Part shown: one piece after another, positions 16,133 to 24,354 of the stretch
Numbering within the stretch: position 1 is the first letter of the stretch
How the letters are laid out: each line of letters begins with the position of its first letter
Assembly: GCA_029939595.1 (NCBI GenBank)
Contig: JAOZSQ010000005.1
Span: 1 to 64,000 of the forward strand
Reading direction: 5' to 3'
DNA length: 64,000 nucleotides
Source: EX4572-165 sp002254885
GTDB lineage: Archaea; Thermoplasmatota; E2; DHVEG-1
The notes under the pieces: model-generated
Databases searched by the model: none
What the model was told of the DNA's origin: nothing
What the model saw: the letters and a program-made list of their open reading frames with translations, nothing else
Position numbers and translations under genes: made by a program

Positions 16133-17086
16133 ATGGGGAAAGCAATCGAAATCAAATCAATTGATGATTTACCTGGTGTCGGACCAGCAACAGCAGAAAA
16201 ACTTCGTGAAGCGGGCTTTTCAGATATCATGAGCATCGCTGTTTCATCACCACGGGAACTTTCAGATGCTGCTGAAATCGGCGAAAGCACAGGTTCAAAA
16301 ATGATTCTTCACGCAAGGAAATCTTCAAATCTTGGAAATTTTGAAACAGGAAACACATTACTTGAAAAAAGAGGCAATATTGGTCGAATAACAACAAGTT
16401 CAAGCACATTAAATGAACTACTTGGTGGAGGATTTGAAACACAATCCATTATTGAATTATTTGGAGAATTTGGTTCAGCGAAAACTCAAATAGCTCATCA
16501 ATTATGTGTCAATACTCAACTCTCAAAGGAACAAGGCGGGATGGAAAGTCATGTTTTTTTCATTGATACAGAAAATACCTTTCGACCTGAACGTATAATA
16601 CAAATGGCAGAAGGACATGATTTAGATCCTGAAAAAATATTAGAAAACATTCATGTAGCAAGAGCATATAATTCAAATCATCAAATGCTTCTTGTAGAAA
16701 AAGTAATTGAAATGTCAAAAGAAATTAATTCATCTCTTCTTATCGTTGATTCATTGACCGCACATTTCAGAGCGGAATATATTGGACGTGGTGCACTTGC
16801 AGACCGTCAACAAAAACTAAATAGACATATGCATGATTTATTACGTTGGAGTGATCTAAATAATGGTGTGGTCTGTGTAACCAATCAAGTATCATCAAAA
16901 CCTGATGCTTTTTTTGGTGATCCCACCCGTCCTATTGGAGGTCATATCGTTGGCCATACTGCAACATTTCGAATTTATTTACGAAAGAGTAAAGGACCAA
17001 GAAGAATAGCACGTTTAATTGATTCGCCATATTTACCTGAAGGTGAAGCAGTATTTACAGTAAGTGAAGCAGGCATTCGTGATTAA
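16133..17086 (+). CDS. radA: DNA repair and recombination recombinase RadA
   Basis: A 317-residue RecA/Rad51-family protein. The N-terminal helix-hairpin-helix (about 9-62) contains LPGVGPATAEKLREAG. The linker FETGNTLLEKR precedes the ATPase core. The Walker A is GEFGSAKTQ (111-119), and SLLIVDSLTAHFRAEY carries Walker B. GRGALADRQQKLNRHMHDL and PIGGHIVGHTATFRIYLRK are DNA-binding loop regions. It forms filaments on single-stranded DNA and carries out strand exchange. The residue before the Walker A lysine is Ala116 where RadA normally has Gly. Length is normal. Confidence 0.96.
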   Translation: MGKAIEIKSIDDLPGVGPATAEKLREAGFSDIMSIAVSSPRELSDAAEIGESTGSKMILHARKSSNLGNFETGNTLLEKRGNIGRITTSSSTLNELLGGGFETQSIIELFGEFGSAKTQIAHQLCVNTQLSKEQGGMESHVFFIDTENTFRPERIIQMAEGHDLDPEKILENIHVARAYNSNHQMLLVEKVIEMSKEINSSLLIVDSLTAHFRAEYIGRGALADRQQKLNRHMHDLLRWSDLNNGVVCVTNQVSSKPDAFFGDPTRPIGGHIVGHTATFRIYLRKSKGPRRIARLIDSPYLPEGEAVFTVSEAGIRD

Positions 17087-17090
17087 AAGA

Positions 17091-17101
17091 AAGGCTTATA
17101 A
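17091..17101 (+). promoter_or_regulatory. TATA box of the small conserved gene at 17141
   Basis: GCTTATAAGGT follows the radA stop closely. It sits about 45 nt before the ATG at 17141. A GGTGG at 17127-17131 lies 9 nt before that ATG and can serve as ribosome-binding site. Confidence 0.5.
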
Positions 17102-17140
17102 GGTATAGAACAGTTTCCTTTCACTTGGTGGATAAGAACA

Positions 17141-17335
17141 ATGGCATATAAACAAGATGGATATGTATTACATAAAAGAGATGTTGAATTAAAAGGTGGA
17201 AGAATGCAAACAATCTACTTTTTCTGTAAGGAAGGCAATAAACCTAAGAGTGGTGAACCTTGCGATAAACCAGATGATAAAGTAGTTGGTATCAATAAAA
17301 GAACAAAGCTTCCATACTTAAAAAAGAAGGCATAA
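17141..17335 (+). CDS. small conserved archaeal protein (64 residues)
   Basis: A 64-residue basic protein starting MAYKQDGYVLHKRDVELKGG and ending NKRTKLPYLKKKA. Its HKR..ELKGGR.Q.IYFF pattern, with a later PCDKPD..VVGINKRT, is one I associate with short conserved archaeal proteins of unknown role. It has a good TATA box and ribosome-binding site and is followed by an intrinsic-terminator-like hairpin, so it is an independent transcription unit. The single Cys pair is too far apart for a ribbon. No function is assigned. Confidence 0.8.
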   Translation: MAYKQDGYVLHKRDVELKGGRMQTIYFFCKEGNKPKSGEPCDKPDDKVVGINKRTKLPYLKKKA

Positions 17336-17355
17336 TACATTTCTTACTTTTTTTT

Positions 17356-17389
17356 AAGTAGACATCTTAGATGTTCTACTTATTTTTTT
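17356..17389 (+). terminator. hairpin plus T-run terminator
   Basis: AAGTAG-ACAT pairs with ATGT-(T)-CTACTT, a 10-bp stem with one bulged T and a 5-base loop. TTTTTTT at 17383-17389 follows directly. It lies 20 nt after the stop of the 64-residue gene. Confidence 0.65.
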
Positions 17390-17400
17390 ATTTATACTTG

Positions 17401-17442
17401 CTTTTATAAATGATTTTTCTTTACCAATCATTAAAGGTTGAT
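17401..17442 (+). promoter_or_regulatory. TATA box and ribosome-binding site of the NAD-kinase-like gene
   Basis: CTTTTATAAATG (17401-17412) is a strong TATA box. AAAGGTTGAT (17433-17442) lies 5 nt before the ATG at 17448 and can pair with the 16S rRNA tail. Confidence 0.5.
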
Positions 17443-17447
17443 ATTAT

Positions 17448-18584
17448 ATGACAATTAGAATTGGTTTTGTTGTGAACCCTATTGCTGGAATGGGTGGTAA
17501 AGTTGGATTAAAAGGTACTGATGGTGTCTATAAAGAAGCAATAAAAAGAGGGGCAAAACCTATTTCATTTGATCGATCAGTTTTATGTTTCCAAGAATTT
17601 AAAAAACATTTGAATGATGATATCAATGTTGAATGGTATACATGTAACAATGGCATGGGAAAATCAGTTTTGGATACTGTTAATATTAAAAATTACCAGC
17701 TTGTTTATGAACCCTCAGAAATACAAACCAGTTCAGATGATACAATTAATGCATGTAAAGAATTATTGAATCAAAATATTGATTTAATAGTGTTTTGTGG
17801 TGGTGATGGTACCGCAAGAGATGTTGTAAAAGAAGTAAAAGATTCGATACCAATTCTTGGAATCCCTTCAGGTGTGAAAATGCATTCAGCAGTCTTTGGT
17901 ATCAACCCAAACGCATCTGGAAAAATGTTACATGAATTTATTCATGGGCGTTTAAGAACAGGTGAAGCTGAGATCATGGATCTAGATGAGACATTATACC
18001 GTAAAGGAATCTGGAAAGTACAACTTTATGCAACATGTAAAGGCTTGATAGAACCAACATATATTCAGGTAGGAAAACAAGTGTTTTCTGAACTATCTGA
18101 AGAGACTATTAAAGATGAATTATTTGAACATGTATCAGATGAATTGAAGAATCATCCTGATACTCTTTTTTTATTTGGTTCTGGTGGCACTATTGATTAT
18201 ATCGCAGAAAAACTTGAGGTTAATAATACTCTACTTGGTATAGATGCAGTGTATCAACAGAAAACAATTGGAATTGATTTAAATGAAGAAAAATTACTTA
18301 CAATAATTAAGGGTTATCCGAAAGTTAAGTTGTTTTTAAGTCCAATTGGTGCACAAGGTTTTATTATAGGAAGGGGAAACCTCCAATTAAGCCCTCAGGT
18401 TATAAAAATGATAGGTATTGATAATATCATTGTTCTTGCAACTCCATCTAAGGTTCTTTCTACACCTTTTTTACGAGTTGATTCCGGAGATTTAGATCTG
18501 GATAAATTGTTTTTTAAACATGAAATGATGATGGTTGTTATTGGGTATAGGCTGTTTCGTGTTGTTCATATTCAGAAACCATAA
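17448..18584 (+). CDS. ATP-NAD kinase-like protein (COG3199 family)
   Basis: A 378-residue protein. FVVNPIAGMGGKVGLKGTDG at the N-terminus and DLIVFCGGDGTARDV (with the GGDGT motif of NAD kinases and diacylglycerol kinases), then ILGIPSGVKMHSAVFGINP, define the family. The second half, with LFGSGGTIDYIAEKL and SPIGAQGFIIGRGNLQLSP, is characteristic of the long COG3199 branch. The predicted reaction is phosphorylation of NAD+ to NADP+ using ATP or polyphosphate. The canonical archaeal NadK is shorter, so this may be a divergent kinase with another acceptor. Confidence 0.82.
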   Translation: MTIRIGFVVNPIAGMGGKVGLKGTDGVYKEAIKRGAKPISFDRSVLCFQEFKKHLNDDINVEWYTCNNGMGKSVLDTVNIKNYQLVYEPSEIQTSSDDTINACKELLNQNIDLIVFCGGDGTARDVVKEVKDSIPILGIPSGVKMHSAVFGINPNASGKMLHEFIHGRLRTGEAEIMDLDETLYRKGIWKVQLYATCKGLIEPTYIQVGKQVFSELSEETIKDELFEHVSDELKNHPDTLFLFGSGGTIDYIAEKLEVNNTLLGIDAVYQQKTIGIDLNEEKLLTIIKGYPKVKLFLSPIGAQGFIIGRGNLQLSPQVIKMIGIDNIIVLATPSKVLSTPFLRVDSGDLDLDKLFFKHEMMMVVIGYRLFRVVHIQKP

Positions 18585-18707
18585 TATCAAATTGAATTTT
18601 TTTATGACATCAATAGGGTTATATATGGTATGTTGATTCATGAAAATCAATTAGTAGAATATGGATTAATTTCTTCAATAAATATGATTATGGAGGCTGA
18701 AAGAAAT

Positions 18708-19892
18708 ATGAAAAGAAATTCAAAAAGTTTTTTAAAAGAAGAATATGAAGCATTAGTTGAAAAGAGTTTAGATTGGAAACTTCGAAATCTTGAATCAGGT
18801 TCCCTCCCACATTCTATGGTGGATGGAAAAGAAGTAATCATGCTTTGTTCAAATAATTATTTGAATCTTAGTAATCATCCAAAATTGATAAAGGCATCAT
18901 GTGATGCAGCACAAAAATTTGGTGCCGGTTCAGGATCTGTACGTGCCATTGCAGGAACCATGAAAATACATATGGATGTTGAAAAGAAGCTTGCTAATTT
19001 TAAACATACTGAATCTTCATTAATATATCAAACCGGTTTTGCTGCAAATGCAGGTCTCATTCCTCAGCTTGCAGGAAAAGGCGATATCATTATTAGTGAT
19101 GAATTAAACCATGGTAGCATCATTGATGGTGTACGTTTAACAAAAGCAGATCGAGCTGTGTATAAACATTGTGATATGGGTGAGCTAGAAAAAGTCCTTA
19201 TAAATTCAGATTCAAAATATAATAAAATCCTTATTATCACTGATGGTGTGTTTAGTATGGATGGAGATATATCGCCAATGGATAAAGTTGTAAAACTTGC
19301 AAATGAATATGGCGCGATGACCTATGTTGATGATGCACATGGTGAAGGTGTTATTGGGCCTGATGGACGAGGAATTGGTGCTCATTTTGGTATTGAAGGA
19401 AAAATCGATGTTGAAATGGGAACATTTAGTAAAGCATTTGGTGTTGTTGGTGGATTAGTTGCAGGAAGCCAGGATCTTGTAAATTATGCATATAATAAAT
19501 CAAGGACATGGTTGTTAAGTGGATCGCACCCTCCTGCTGTTGCAGCAGCTCAATTCGCAGCTATTGATGTACTTGAAACTGAACCAGAACATGTCAAGAA
19601 TCTTTGGGATAATACCACTTATTTTAAAAAGGAATTAAAATCAATGGGATTTGATACCGGAGAAAGTACTACCCCTATTACTCCTGTTATATGTGGCGAG
19701 TCAAAAGATGCTAAAAAACTAAGTGATCGATTGTATGATGAAGGTATTTTTGCCCTCCCTATTGTATTTCCAATGGTTGCTAAGGATAAAGCTCGCATTA
19801 GAAATATGATGAATGCAGGTCTTTCAAAAGATGATTTAGATAAAGTTTTAAGAGTTTATGAAAAACTTGGAAAAGAATTAAAACTCATTTAA
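18708..19892 (+). CDS. kbl: glycine C-acetyltransferase / 2-amino-3-ketobutyrate CoA ligase
   Basis: About 394 residues from ATG 18708 (MKRNSKSFLKEEYEAL), matching the usual N-terminus. GGAGG lies 11 nt upstream, and the frame opens further up to an ATG at 18630. It belongs to the alpha-oxoamine synthase family: MLCSNNYLNLSNHPKL, FGAGSGSVRAIAGT, DELNHGSIIDG, DDAHGEGVIG and the PLP lysine in MGTFSKAFGVVGG. It converts 2-amino-3-ketobutyrate and CoA to glycine and acetyl-CoA, completing threonine breakdown; no threonine dehydrogenase is adjacent. BioF (8-amino-7-oxononanoate synthase) is the main alternative, but no biotin genes are near. Confidence 0.85.
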   Translation: MKRNSKSFLKEEYEALVEKSLDWKLRNLESGSLPHSMVDGKEVIMLCSNNYLNLSNHPKLIKASCDAAQKFGAGSGSVRAIAGTMKIHMDVEKKLANFKHTESSLIYQTGFAANAGLIPQLAGKGDIIISDELNHGSIIDGVRLTKADRAVYKHCDMGELEKVLINSDSKYNKILIITDGVFSMDGDISPMDKVVKLANEYGAMTYVDDAHGEGVIGPDGRGIGAHFGIEGKIDVEMGTFSKAFGVVGGLVAGSQDLVNYAYNKSRTWLLSGSHPPAVAAAQFAAIDVLETEPEHVKNLWDNTTYFKKELKSMGFDTGESTTPITPVICGESKDAKKLSDRLYDEGIFALPIVFPMVAKDKARIRNMMNAGLSKDDLDKVLRVYEKLGKELKLI

Positions 19893-19920
19893 TTCTTTTT
19901 TTTTATTATTGGTATTTTCA

Positions 19921-20313
19921 ATGGACGATCAAATAAAGTTACATCATATTGCCCTGCAATGTGATAATAAGGAAGAAGCAATACTATTTTATCAGGATAC
20001 TTTGGGTTTTAAAGAAACTAAAACATTTTTTCTTTCTGAAAGTTTAACTTATAGTATATTCTGCCTTAATCATTCTGTTGAAGTAATTGTTTTTCAAAAT
20101 GACTCTTTGTATGTCGAAGTTTTTATTGTACCAGGGAAAAATGAGAAAACATGTGCTCATACCTGTCTTTTAGTTAATGATTTGATTGAATTTATTGATC
20201 TTTGTAAAAAAAACCATGTTGATTATTATTCAGTAAAAAAAGAAGATAGGAATCTATGGTTTGTAAAAGATTTCTCAGGTAATATCTTTGAAATGAAGGA
20301 AAAAATCATTTAA
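19921..20313 (+). CDS. VOC-superfamily (glyoxalase/bleomycin-resistance fold) protein
   Basis: About 130 residues from ATG 19921. KLHHIALQCDNKEEAILFYQ and LGFKETKTFFL form the first beta-alpha-beta-beta-beta module, and HTCLLVNDLIEFIDLCKKN plus FVKDFSGNIFEMKE the second. Likely metal ligands are a His in LHHIAL, a His in AHTCLL and the Glu in IFEMKE, the usual VOC places. It could be a methylmalonyl-CoA epimerase or lyase relative, or a dioxygenase-like enzyme; the reaction cannot be named. It lies 28 nt after the glycine C-acetyltransferase and is probably co-transcribed. Confidence 0.8.
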   Translation: MDDQIKLHHIALQCDNKEEAILFYQDTLGFKETKTFFLSESLTYSIFCLNHSVEVIVFQNDSLYVEVFIVPGKNEKTCAHTCLLVNDLIEFIDLCKKNHVDYYSVKKEDRNLWFVKDFSGNIFEMKEKII

Positions 20314-20684
20314 TCTTGATGTGGGTGGTTTACTTTTAATTTATTGTTAATAACCTGGTTAATTGACTCCCATTGATCCTCAAGATCCGGATTTTCAACA
20401 GTATTATCAAGTGATTCCTTAAAGCCATCTTTATTTAATTCATTATCTTCTTGATATTTTTTATGAAAAATTAATGTGTTATTTATTTCTTGATGTTTTA
20501 ATAATTCAGAAACATCTGCTAAAAATAATAGTTCTTCCTTTGTAGGAGACCAAGATATTGTATTTTCATTCAAAGTAATATTTTGAGCATTTTGATTAAG
20601 ATGTATGTTAATACTGAGATTTTTACCATTTTTTATTAATTCAAGCTTGAAATTAATATTCGAATTTTCTTTAATCATCCACAT
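20310..20684 (-). CDS. hypothetical acidic protein
   Basis: A 124-residue minus-strand protein starting MWMIKENSNINFKLELIKNG; the ATG two codons later is equally possible. The N-terminal half alternates as beta strands (INFKLELIKNGKNLSINIHL) and the second half is helical and acidic (ELLFLADVSELLKHQEI). The stop overlaps the VOC gene end by four bases in convergent orientation. No membrane segment and no motif that I recognise. Confidence 0.55.
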   Translation of the reverse strand: MWMIKENSNINFKLELIKNGKNLSINIHLNQNAQNITLNENTISWSPTKEELLFLADVSELLKHQEINNTLIFHKKYQEDNELNKDGFKESLDNTVENPDLEDQWESINQVINNKLKVNHPHQD

Positions 20685-20812
20685 CCATCCTTGATTCTAG
20701 TATGGTTAATTATATATTATATACTTAAAATCTTTCGTTTTTTCCTAAAACTAAAAAAATTTTAAAAAAAACATAATTCTCATATAGTGTTTCCTTATTT
20801 TGTATTTTTAGT

Positions 20813-20971
20813 ATGGTGAAGAAATCATTATTATCCGTATTTGGAATGTTTCTATCAGTTATTGGTGTTGTTGGAGTTGTTTTTTCACAATTTATGGTAG
20901 AAATGTTTTTATCAGTTATTGCTGCAATGTCTGGATTATTCACCCTTGCATTACAATATGATGAAAAGTGA
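20813..20971 (+). CDS. 52-residue small membrane protein
   Basis: A plus-strand frame of 53 codons, ATG 20813 to TGA 20969-20971. The product begins MVKKSLLSVFGMFLSVIGVV. A first transmembrane helix (about 5-24), a short turn (QFMVE) and a second helix (about 31-47) precede a charged QYDEK tail, with a positive N-terminus. This hairpin of two helices is typical of small archaeal membrane proteins. Hydrophobic residues with silent variation favour this strand over the opposite one, where the frame reads as Asn/Thr-rich nonsense. Confidence 0.65.
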   Translation: MVKKSLLSVFGMFLSVIGVVGVVFSQFMVEMFLSVIAAMSGLFTLALQYDEK

Positions 20972-21055
20972 TAATTTTCAATTAAAAAAATCCAATCATT
21001 TTAGCATAATTTTGGATAAAATATAAGAATAATCATATCATGTTGTTATTTTATT

Positions 21056-21550
21056 ATGAAAGAAGGATATTTACAGAGTAAAATTGCAGATTTTTCTGAA
21101 ATGATTCAGGATTTTGAACATCGATTGAAGATGGCTGAAACTGAATTTGAACGGTATCAGATACAACTTGGAAGCTTTAAACAATTATTGAAGAAATTAA
21201 AAAAGGTTGAAGAATTTCAAGATCAAGGTATTGAAAAGATAAAAATGGAAAACACAGAAGCAATTGATGAAAAAATAAATTTTCTTACTATGAAAGCTGA
21301 AAAAAAAGCTGAAAAAGTCATTGATCAGAAGACAAAACTGATTTCTAATGCATTAAAACAGATTAAAATTGATGAAGAACAGTTTAAAGATTCTTTGAGT
21401 CAAATTAACAATTTTCATCTTGAAATTCAATATTATAAAGAATTTCAACAGTTATTCATGTTAAAATTAATTAATAAAGGTATTTTGAATCATAGGGAAC
21501 TAAAGGAAGTTGAATTAAGGGCAAAAAAACGAGTAAAACAAATGGAATGA
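21056..21550 (+). CDS. coiled-coil protein of unknown function
   Basis: A 164-residue protein that is almost entirely helical. Heptad-like spacing runs from about residue 5 to 150, with many Glu, Lys and Gln and no prolines in the core. There is no signal peptide or membrane segment. A likely rod-shaped oligomer in the cytoplasm. It is monocistronic and convergent with the beta-helix protein. No family was recognised beyond low-complexity coiled coil. Confidence 0.65.
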   Translation: MKEGYLQSKIADFSEMIQDFEHRLKMAETEFERYQIQLGSFKQLLKKLKKVEEFQDQGIEKIKMENTEAIDEKINFLTMKAEKKAEKVIDQKTKLISNALKQIKIDEEQFKDSLSQINNFHLEIQYYKEFQQLFMLKLINKGILNHRELKEVELRAKKRVKQME

Positions 21551-21572
21551 AAAAAAATCTTTTAAGTTTTTT

Positions 21573-22547
21573 TTATATGCCTTTGAAAAATTGAAAAAAT
21601 TGTTTTATTGATTGTACTATTTGTGACATTATTGTATTTGTTTGAGTTTTTTGGTATTCCTGTGGTTTAATCTCTGTTTCAACCGACATTTCATAAATTA
21701 TTTTATCAGATAATGAAGGAAAATTTTTCGTTGTATTTGCAATAGATATATTATATGAATTCGGTGTGACAACATCTCCATCGATATTTTTTTTAAACTT
21801 ACAGTTTATTATCTGATTTTCATCAGATTGTGAAAAATATATCCCATGTACTGCATTATTTTCAATCGTACAATTTTTAATAATATTCATGTTATTATCT
21901 TTGTCAATGGCATCAATTCCACTATGTGAATTATTTACCATGATACAATCTTGAATAAGATTATTGCATGATCGTTGGAGTTCAATAGCATCACAATTCT
22001 GTTTGAATAAACATTGAATAATTTTGTTATTATTTGCAGTTGAAAAAGAAGTGCTTAGAAGAACAATTCCTTCATCTGAACAGTTAATAAATGTACTTTT
22101 TTGTATGGTATTGTTATTCGACCAAATACTAATTCCAATTGGTGTGTTTTTAAGAACGCAATTATGAATTGTTGTATTTTCATTGATAATTCTTACCCCT
22201 GTTGTATAAAGACCTGGGCCATTATTTTGAATTGTAATATTGGATAGATTAACATATGGGCATGATATCGTTATTGCAGGTTTGTTTTTTTCTGTTGTTA
22301 CATTAATTATAGTTTCTAATGGATCTTCACCCATTATTTTTATTTCTTTAAATATGGTGAATGATTGATTATATATTCCTTTTGTTAGAATTACTGTTGA
22401 TAATGGATCTATTGAATCAATTACTTCTTGAATATCATCTAATGGATTTATGATAATTGTTTTAGGAGTCTTTGCAGTTGAAATAGGCATATATGAAAGG
22501 CTTGTTATTAACAGTAAAACAATTAGCATTATCAATTTTCCATTCAT
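21573..22547 (-). CDS. secreted right-handed beta-helix (NosD/PbH1-type) protein
   Basis: I take the ATG at 22547 (MNGKLIMLIVLLLITSLSYM), preceded by GAGAGAA and followed by a clear signal peptide ending near SISTAK-like residues (PISTAK). The frame opens 14 codons further up. The mature part opens TIIINPLDDIQEVIDSI (the usual NosD-like start) and then repeats coils such as NCVLKNTPIGISIWSNNNTI and NCTIENNAVHGIYFSQSDEN, each about 22 residues. Asn ladders and NxS/T sites are common. It is probably a cell-surface carbohydrate-binding or modifying protein. The last 40 residues are Gln/Thr-rich. Confidence 0.82.
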   Translation of the reverse strand: MNGKLIMLIVLLLITSLSYMPISTAKTPKTIIINPLDDIQEVIDSIDPLSTVILTKGIYNQSFTIFKEIKIMGEDPLETIINVTTEKNKPAITISCPYVNLSNITIQNNGPGLYTTGVRIINENTTIHNCVLKNTPIGISIWSNNNTIQKSTFINCSDEGIVLLSTSFSTANNNKIIQCLFKQNCDAIELQRSCNNLIQDCIMVNNSHSGIDAIDKDNNMNIIKNCTIENNAVHGIYFSQSDENQIINCKFKKNIDGDVVTPNSYNISIANTTKNFPSLSDKIIYEMSVETEIKPQEYQKTQTNTIMSQIVQSIKQFFQFFKGI

Positions 22548-22589
22548 TTCTCTCAACCATGCAGAACCATTCATGTGAAAATCCCGCAT

Positions 22590-22966
22590 GATAATATCTG
22601 AAAATATTTGTATATAAAAGAGACTAGTTACAATCCCAAAATGATAAATTTACAATTTATGAATAATAGTTAACGAAAATAAAAAATATTATGATTTTAA
22701 AATATTGCTAAAATTTTTAATATATTTCTTTTACTAGTGGATTGGCTGCTAAGGATTTTTTTAATAATTTTTTTATTTTTTCTTTTTCTTCTTCCGTAAT
22801 ATTTCCTATGATTAACAACTCCTTTGTGTTTTTATTTAATTTTGAATTAATGTTATAAAAAGATATTTTGCCTAATTATCAAAAATAAAAAGTATCATTA
22901 TTGAAATTTTTTAGTCATTTTTTAGAAGTTGTATTTATTTAGAATTCAAATAGAGTTATAACGTAA
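22590..22966. other. AT-rich gap with a short open minus-strand stretch
   Basis: About 377 bases. On the minus strand a 48-codon open stretch (about 22863 down to 22717) reads NTKELLIIGNITEEEKEKIK and ends ANPLVKEIY, then a stop, but has no ATG; only a TTG after AAGGAG could start it. It may be the remnant of a small gene. Nothing else is evident. Confidence 0.35.
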
Positions 22967-24163
22967 TTATTCTTCATCAATGAATTCTTCACTGTCGTCA
23001 TAGTATTTGGTTCTTTTTTTGAATAAACGTAGAATATTTCCAGTAAGAACCCCAGATGATACTGCAAGAATAATTGTAATAACAATACCAGTCAGTTGAT
23101 ATGTGATGCTTATACTTGATGTTACGATAATTGCCGAGACTCCACCTAAAATACCTGGGAATCCATGAAGGTTCATCACTCCACATGTATCAATCATTCC
23201 TAATCTTTTTTGTAAATGCTGATGGATTAATATAAATGAAACAGTTGAAATTAATCCTGCAAGACATCCAATTATAAAGGCTGATGTTGAATTAGAAACA
23301 ACACATGTACTCCCAATAGCAACTCCTCCTGCAAGTGCTGCATTTGCAATATCTGAAATAGCAGTTTTCCCTCTTAGTAATGTACTTGTTATGTATGTTG
23401 CTAATGTTGAACCGCAAAGTGCAATAAAGACATTGATAATTGTATGTGGGATTTGATCTGCTGTGACGAGTGCTGCACAAAAACTAGGCCAGAATATCCA
23501 AAGGATCATACTTCCAAGCATTGAAAATCGATCGCTGTTGTAATCTGCTTTAATTGCTTTTTTGAAATCTTCATTTTTTGTAATTGCAATAACGACACCA
23601 AGGCCAAAGAATGCCCCAAATGCATGAATTACAATTGATCCGCCAGTATCAAGAATAGCCCCAACAGGTAAAATTCCAAATCCACCTTCAAGAAGAATCC
23701 ATTCATTTAGAATATAAAATGGTATAAACATAGCTCCAAGTAAAAGATATTGGGGCATTTTAAGCCGCCCTAAGGTTGCACCTGCTGCGATTAGTAATCC
23801 TGCTGCGGCAAATTCAGAGAGGATGAATTTATCAATCTCAGATGTTTGTCCATTAAAGAAACCAAGATTTACAATGAACATGTATAGTGGGATTGCGATA
23901 CTGACAAGTATAAACGTCATTGTAAGTGCTGATCTTCCATAGCCACGTACGAAAACCATGAGAAAACCAAATCCTACAAGCAACATTGCCATGATGTGAA
24001 TGGATCGATTGTATTTCTGGACGTTAATTACGTCATGAATATCCGATGTGTCTTCTTCATTTTCAGCAGCTACAATAGAATTTAATGTACAAGTGAAAAA
24101 AATAATCAATATGATTGAAACCAGTTGTCTTCTTGATATTTTAAAGAGCGTGAATTTTTTCAT
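22967..24163 (-). CDS. Rh-type ammonium channel (Amt/Rh superfamily)
   Basis: A 398-residue polytopic membrane protein with a cleavable N-terminal signal-like helix followed by about 11 transmembrane segments. Twin pore histidines lie in DTGGSIVIHAFGA (His180) and DTCGVMNLHGFPG (His333). The surrounding motifs SMILWIFWPSF, ANAALAGGVAIGS and CGVMNLHG.PG are those of Rhesus glycoproteins more than of bacterial AmtB. It conducts NH3/NH4+ (or CO2 in some Rh views). No PII (GlnK) gene is next to it. It could export ammonium from amino-acid breakdown or scavenge it. The C-terminal tail is acidic. Confidence 0.88.
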   Translation of the reverse strand: MKKFTLFKISRRQLVSIILIIFFTCTLNSIVAAENEEDTSDIHDVINVQKYNRSIHIMAMLLVGFGFLMVFVRGYGRSALTMTFILVSIAIPLYMFIVNLGFFNGQTSEIDKFILSEFAAAGLLIAAGATLGRLKMPQYLLLGAMFIPFYILNEWILLEGGFGILPVGAILDTGGSIVIHAFGAFFGLGVVIAITKNEDFKKAIKADYNSDRFSMLGSMILWIFWPSFCAALVTADQIPHTIINVFIALCGSTLATYITSTLLRGKTAISDIANAALAGGVAIGSTCVVSNSTSAFIIGCLAGLISTVSFILIHQHLQKRLGMIDTCGVMNLHGFPGILGGVSAIIVTSSISITYQLTGIVITIILAVSSGVLTGNILRLFKKRTKYYDDSEEFIDEE

Positions 24164-24294
24164 TGAATCAATAGGATACTAATCACCAATATAAATATTT
24201 TTTTAACTAATATAAATAATATTTTTTTTCAAAATGGTATAAATTCTAAATTATTCCATAAATATTCTGTAAAATCTATTATAAGTGAAACAAA

Positions 24295-24308
24295 ATTTAT
24301 ATTTATTG
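24295..24308 (+). promoter_or_regulatory. TATA box of the first C25 peptidase
   Basis: AAATTTATATTTAT is centred about 53 nt before the ATG at 24355, giving a leader of some 25-30 nt. GGGGGCAATAAG in that leader may be the ribosome-binding site. Confidence 0.45.
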
Positions 24309-24354
24309 ACTACCATATACATTATTATAATATTATGGGGGCAATAAGAAATAA

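Noticed and set aside
18630..18707. Extra 26 N-terminal residues for glycine C-acetyltransferase
   Set aside because: They are not matched by the usual family N-terminus; a GGAGG precedes the ATG at 18708.
20725..20943. Minus-strand 72-codon frame
   Set aside because: The plus strand at 20813-20971 gives a clean two-helix membrane protein; the minus frame is Thr/Asn-rich without a plausible start.
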